A DNA stretch of 64,000 nt from Lolium rigidum (Eukaryota; Streptophyta; Magnoliopsida; Poales; Poaceae). This document shows, piece by piece, positions 61,401 to 64,000 of this stretch. The notes below the pieces were generated by a model. The model was not told the DNA's origin and did no database searches. It saw only the letters and a program-made list of their open reading frames with translations. Location of the stretch: assembly GCF_022539505.1 (NCBI RefSeq), contig NC_061514.1, positions 343,588,644-343,652,643 of the forward strand, written 5' to 3'. The position numbers were made by a program, and so were the translations under genes. Every line of letters begins with the position of its first letter. The first letter of the stretch is position 1.

Positions 61401-61946
61401 AGTGCATTAAACACCTCTTTCCTATAATGAACTTGTTGAGTACGCTCGTACTCATTCCACTCTTAAATCCCCTGCTTAGATATGAAGGCATCGAAGGAGG
61501 ATCCACAGTGCAACTCGAAGGCCGAGGAGTCAACAACTACTTCAAGAGACAAGACCCTATCAGAGGAGTCAGATACCACATCCAACAAGGAGAGAACCTA
61601 GTTTAGCCATAGAAGGGAACTAGCTTCCTAAACCTAACTCCTAGTTAGCTAGAATCTATTCTTAGCCTCTATAGCTAGGTAAATACTCTACAAATAGAGT
61701 TCGTGATAGGATTAGACTACGAGTCGTTCTTTTGGAGTTTATTTGCAGATTTACCTCATTGTAAAGTAGGAGGCTATGCTGATCTTATGTAACAGAGTCG
61801 ATGTTGTAATTCTATAGACATGCCTTGGACCCGCATATGTTTCTGTTGTACCACTCTGAGCGATATAATACTAGTGGAACGGTGTTTCATTGGTGTTGTA
61901 TCAGACTTGCATACTACACCATGCAGTGGTATGCCGGGTCACCACA
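55497..61946 (+). repeat. 3' LTR of element E (6450 bp, full-length form)
   Basis: Includes the 765-bp segment missing from the 5' LTR (about 55876-56640). Its GC-rich island is at 57700-58750. It ends GGGTCACCACA at 61946, followed by the GCTTG target duplication. Confidence 0.92.
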
Positions 61947-61951
61947 GCTTG

Positions 61952-63410
61952 GGATGCCCAAGGCATCCCTTCTTCATCGACAACTTATCAGGTCACCTCT
62001 AGTGAAACTATATTTTTATTCTGTCACATCTTATGTGCTTTACTTGGAGCATCTGTTTGTTTTTATTTTTGTTTTTGTTTGAATAAAATCGGATCCTAGC
62101 ATTCTTTGTTTGGGAGAGAGACACGCTCCGCTGTTTCGTATGAACACATATGTTCTTAGCTTTATTCTTAATGTTCATTGCGAAGGTTGAACTACTTCGT
62201 TCATTGTTATATGGTTGGAAACGGAAAATGCCGCATGTGGTAAATGGTATAATGTCTTGAATAATTTGATACTTGGCAATTGTTGTGCTCATATAGATCA
62301 TGTTTAAGCTCTTGCATCATGTGCTTTGCACCCATTAATGAAGAACTACATAGAGCTTGTTAAAATTTGGTTTGCATGATTGGTCTCTAGAGTCTAGATA
62401 TTTTCTAGTTAAGGTGTTTGAACAACAAGGAGACGATGTAAAGTCTTATAATGCTTACAATATGTTCATATGTGAGTCTTGCTGCACCGTTTTGTACTTG
62501 AGTTTGCTTCAAACAACCTTGCTAGCCTAGCCTTGTATTGAGAGGAATTCTTCTCGTGCATCCAAATCCTTGAGCCAAAAACCATGCCATTTGTGTCCAC
62601 CATACCTACCTACTACATGGTATTTCTCTGCCATTCCAAAGTAAATTACTTGAGTGCTACCTTTAAAATTCTATCCTTTGTCTTTGCGATATATAGCTCA
62701 TGGGAAAATAGCCTTAAAAACTATTGTGGTGAAGAATATGTACTTATGTGTCTTATTTCTTACTAAGTTGCTTGTTGAGCGGTAACCATGTTTCTGGGGA
62801 CGCCATCAACTTTTACCTTTGTTGAATATCATGTGAGTTGATATGCATGTTCGTCTTGTCACGAAGTAAGGGCGATTTTCATGATCATATGGTTTGAGTA
62901 TGCATATTGTTAGAGAAGAACATTGGGCCGCTAACTAAAGTCATGATCCATGGTGGAAGTTTCAGGTTGGACAATTAATCCTCAATCTCTTATGAGAATT
63001 TTAACTATTGTTGAATGCTTATGCATTAAAGAGGAGTACATTATCTGTTGTCTATGTTGTCCCGGTATGGATGTCTAAGTTGAGAATAATCAAAAGCGAG
63101 AAATCCAATGCGAGCTTTCTCCTTAGACCTTTGTACAAGCGGCATATAGGTACCCCTTTGTGACACTTGGTTGAAACATATGCTATGCAATGATAATCCA
63201 TGTTAATCCAAGCTAATTAGGACAAGGTGCGAGAACTATTGGTATACTATGCATGAGGCTTGCAACTTATAGGATGTCTTATACATAATACATATGATTT
63301 ATTACTACCGTTGACAAAATTGTTTCTTATTTTCAAAATGAAAAGCTCTAGCACAAATATAGTAATCCATGCTTCCCTCTGCGAAGGGCCAATCTTATAG
63401 CACTTATAGG
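61952..63410 (+). other. Element D internal region, continued
   Basis: Resumes at GGATGCCCAAGGCATCCC directly after the second GCTTG copy and follows the same order as the internal 3' regions of A and B. It is non-coding. It lacks the last part of the region seen in B, including the PPT, because it jumps into the LTR at about 63411. Confidence 0.75.
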
Positions 63411-64000
63411 ATGTCGTTATTATGCATTTTCCGGCACTAACCTATTGACGAGATGCCGAAGAGCCAGTTGCTGTTTTCTGCTGTTTTTGGTTTCAGAAAT
63501 CCTACAAAGGAAATATTCTCGGAATTGGACGAAATCAACGCCCAGGGTCTTATTTTTCCACGAAGCTTCCAGAAGACCGAAGGAGTTACGAAGTGGGGCG
63601 ACGAGGCGACGCGACGCCAGGGCCGCGCGGCCAAGGGTGGGGCCGCGCCGCCCTGTTGTGTGGGTCCCTCGTGACGCCCCCGACTCTGCCCTTCCGCCTA
63701 CTTAAAGCCTTCGTCGCGAATACCCCAGTACCGAGAGCCATGACACGGAAAACCTTCCAGAGACGCCGCCGCCGCCAATCCCATCTCGGGGGATTCAGGA
63801 GATCGCCTCCGGCACCCTGCCGGAGAGGGGAATCATCTCCCGGAGGTCTCTTCATCGCCATGATCGCCTCCGGATCGATGTGTGAGTAGTTCACCCCTGG
63901 ACTATGGGTCCATAGCATAAGCTAGATGGTTGTCTTCTCCTCATTGTGCTATCATGTTAGATCTTGTGAGCTGCCTATCATGATCAAGATCATCTATTTG
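63411..64000 (+). repeat. 3' LTR of element D, 5'-truncated and cut by window end
   Basis: Matches the 5' LTR from about 37339 onward, beginning ATGTCGTTATTATGC. The first 81 or so bases of the LTR, with the TGATACGTC terminus, are missing. It continues past the window end. Confidence 0.85.

Larger units (their letters stand above)
40003..61946 (+). mobile_element. Element E: LARD-type retrotransposon with very long LTRs
   Basis: GCTTG flanks both ends (39998-40002, 61947-61951). LTRs of 5680 and 6450 bp start TGTAATATCCCAGG and end GGGTCACCACA. The internal domain, after removing nested element B, is about 2.9 kb with no gag, protease, RT, RNase H or integrase. A primer site of initiator-Met type and a polypurine tract are present, so the element was mobilised in trans. 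LTRs longer than the internal domain fit large retrotransposon derivatives such as Sukkula of barley. Family identity is not verified. Confidence 0.92.

Noticed and set aside
1..64000. CRISPR arrays, bacterial operons, rRNA or tRNA genes
   Set aside because: The direct repeats seen are transposon or LTR repeats, and the tRNA-like matches are only retrotransposon primer-binding sites. The sequence is plant nuclear DNA.

Overview
The window is intergenic chromosome of a large-genome grass, most likely Triticeae (wheat, barley, rye or Aegilops). I infer this from deep nests of LTR retrotransposons whose LTRs read TGATACGTC...CA, plus Stowaway, Harbinger, CACTA, Mutator-like and Helitron transposons. 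No database search was possible, so family names are given only at lineage level. One host gene is convincing: a single-exon GCK-domain protein at 5767-6144 (+). Nearly all other open frames lie in transposons or LTRs.

Layout, left half. 1-608 and 2520-4466 look like one old long-LTR segment split by a Helitron (609-2519, - strand). The GCK gene and its flanks follow. A Stowaway MITE (9007-16957) has been forced open by a complete 6.7 kb LTR retrotransposon (element A, 9254-15925, - strand, TSD aaaac) and by a GC-rich Harbinger-type element (15947-16937, TSD tta). A Mutator-like element with a 9-bp TSD occupies 17113-18446. Next come a CACTA end with a transposon-gene remnant (21029-21870), a second Stowaway (24464-25190) containing another MITE, and a complete 2.66 kb CACTA element (25266-27928, TSD ttt).

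Layout, right half. From 30432 to the window end is one Russian-doll nest. A CACTA end (30432) is interrupted by retrotransposon C (30627-37257, - strand). C is interrupted in its right LTR by D (from 37258, +). D is interrupted by E (40003-61946, +, TSD gcttg). E is interrupted by B (46257-53137, +, TSD actac). The relative ages are therefore fixed: CACTA, then C, D, E, B. The right ends of D, C and the CACTA element lie beyond position 64000.

A, B, C and D share terminal sequence, a primer-binding site complementary to the 3' end of tRNA-Asp, and a common internal plan. This fits the Athila lineage of Ty3/gypsy, but none has reverse transcriptase or integrase. Each carries at most one small ORF: B a gag plus degenerate protease, A and D a different short ORF, C a third acidic ORF. 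E has an initiator-Met-type primer site, 5.7 and 6.45 kb LTRs and no coding capacity, which is the architecture called LARD. All five would need proteins supplied in trans.

No rRNA, tRNA or CRISPR feature was seen. The most interesting points are the ORF exchange between near-identical retrotransposon backbones (B versus A and D), a covarying palindrome at the LTR tips, the Helitron carrying an inverted copy of its own 5' end, and a tiny poly-T insertion with a 17-bp duplication at 6328-6387.
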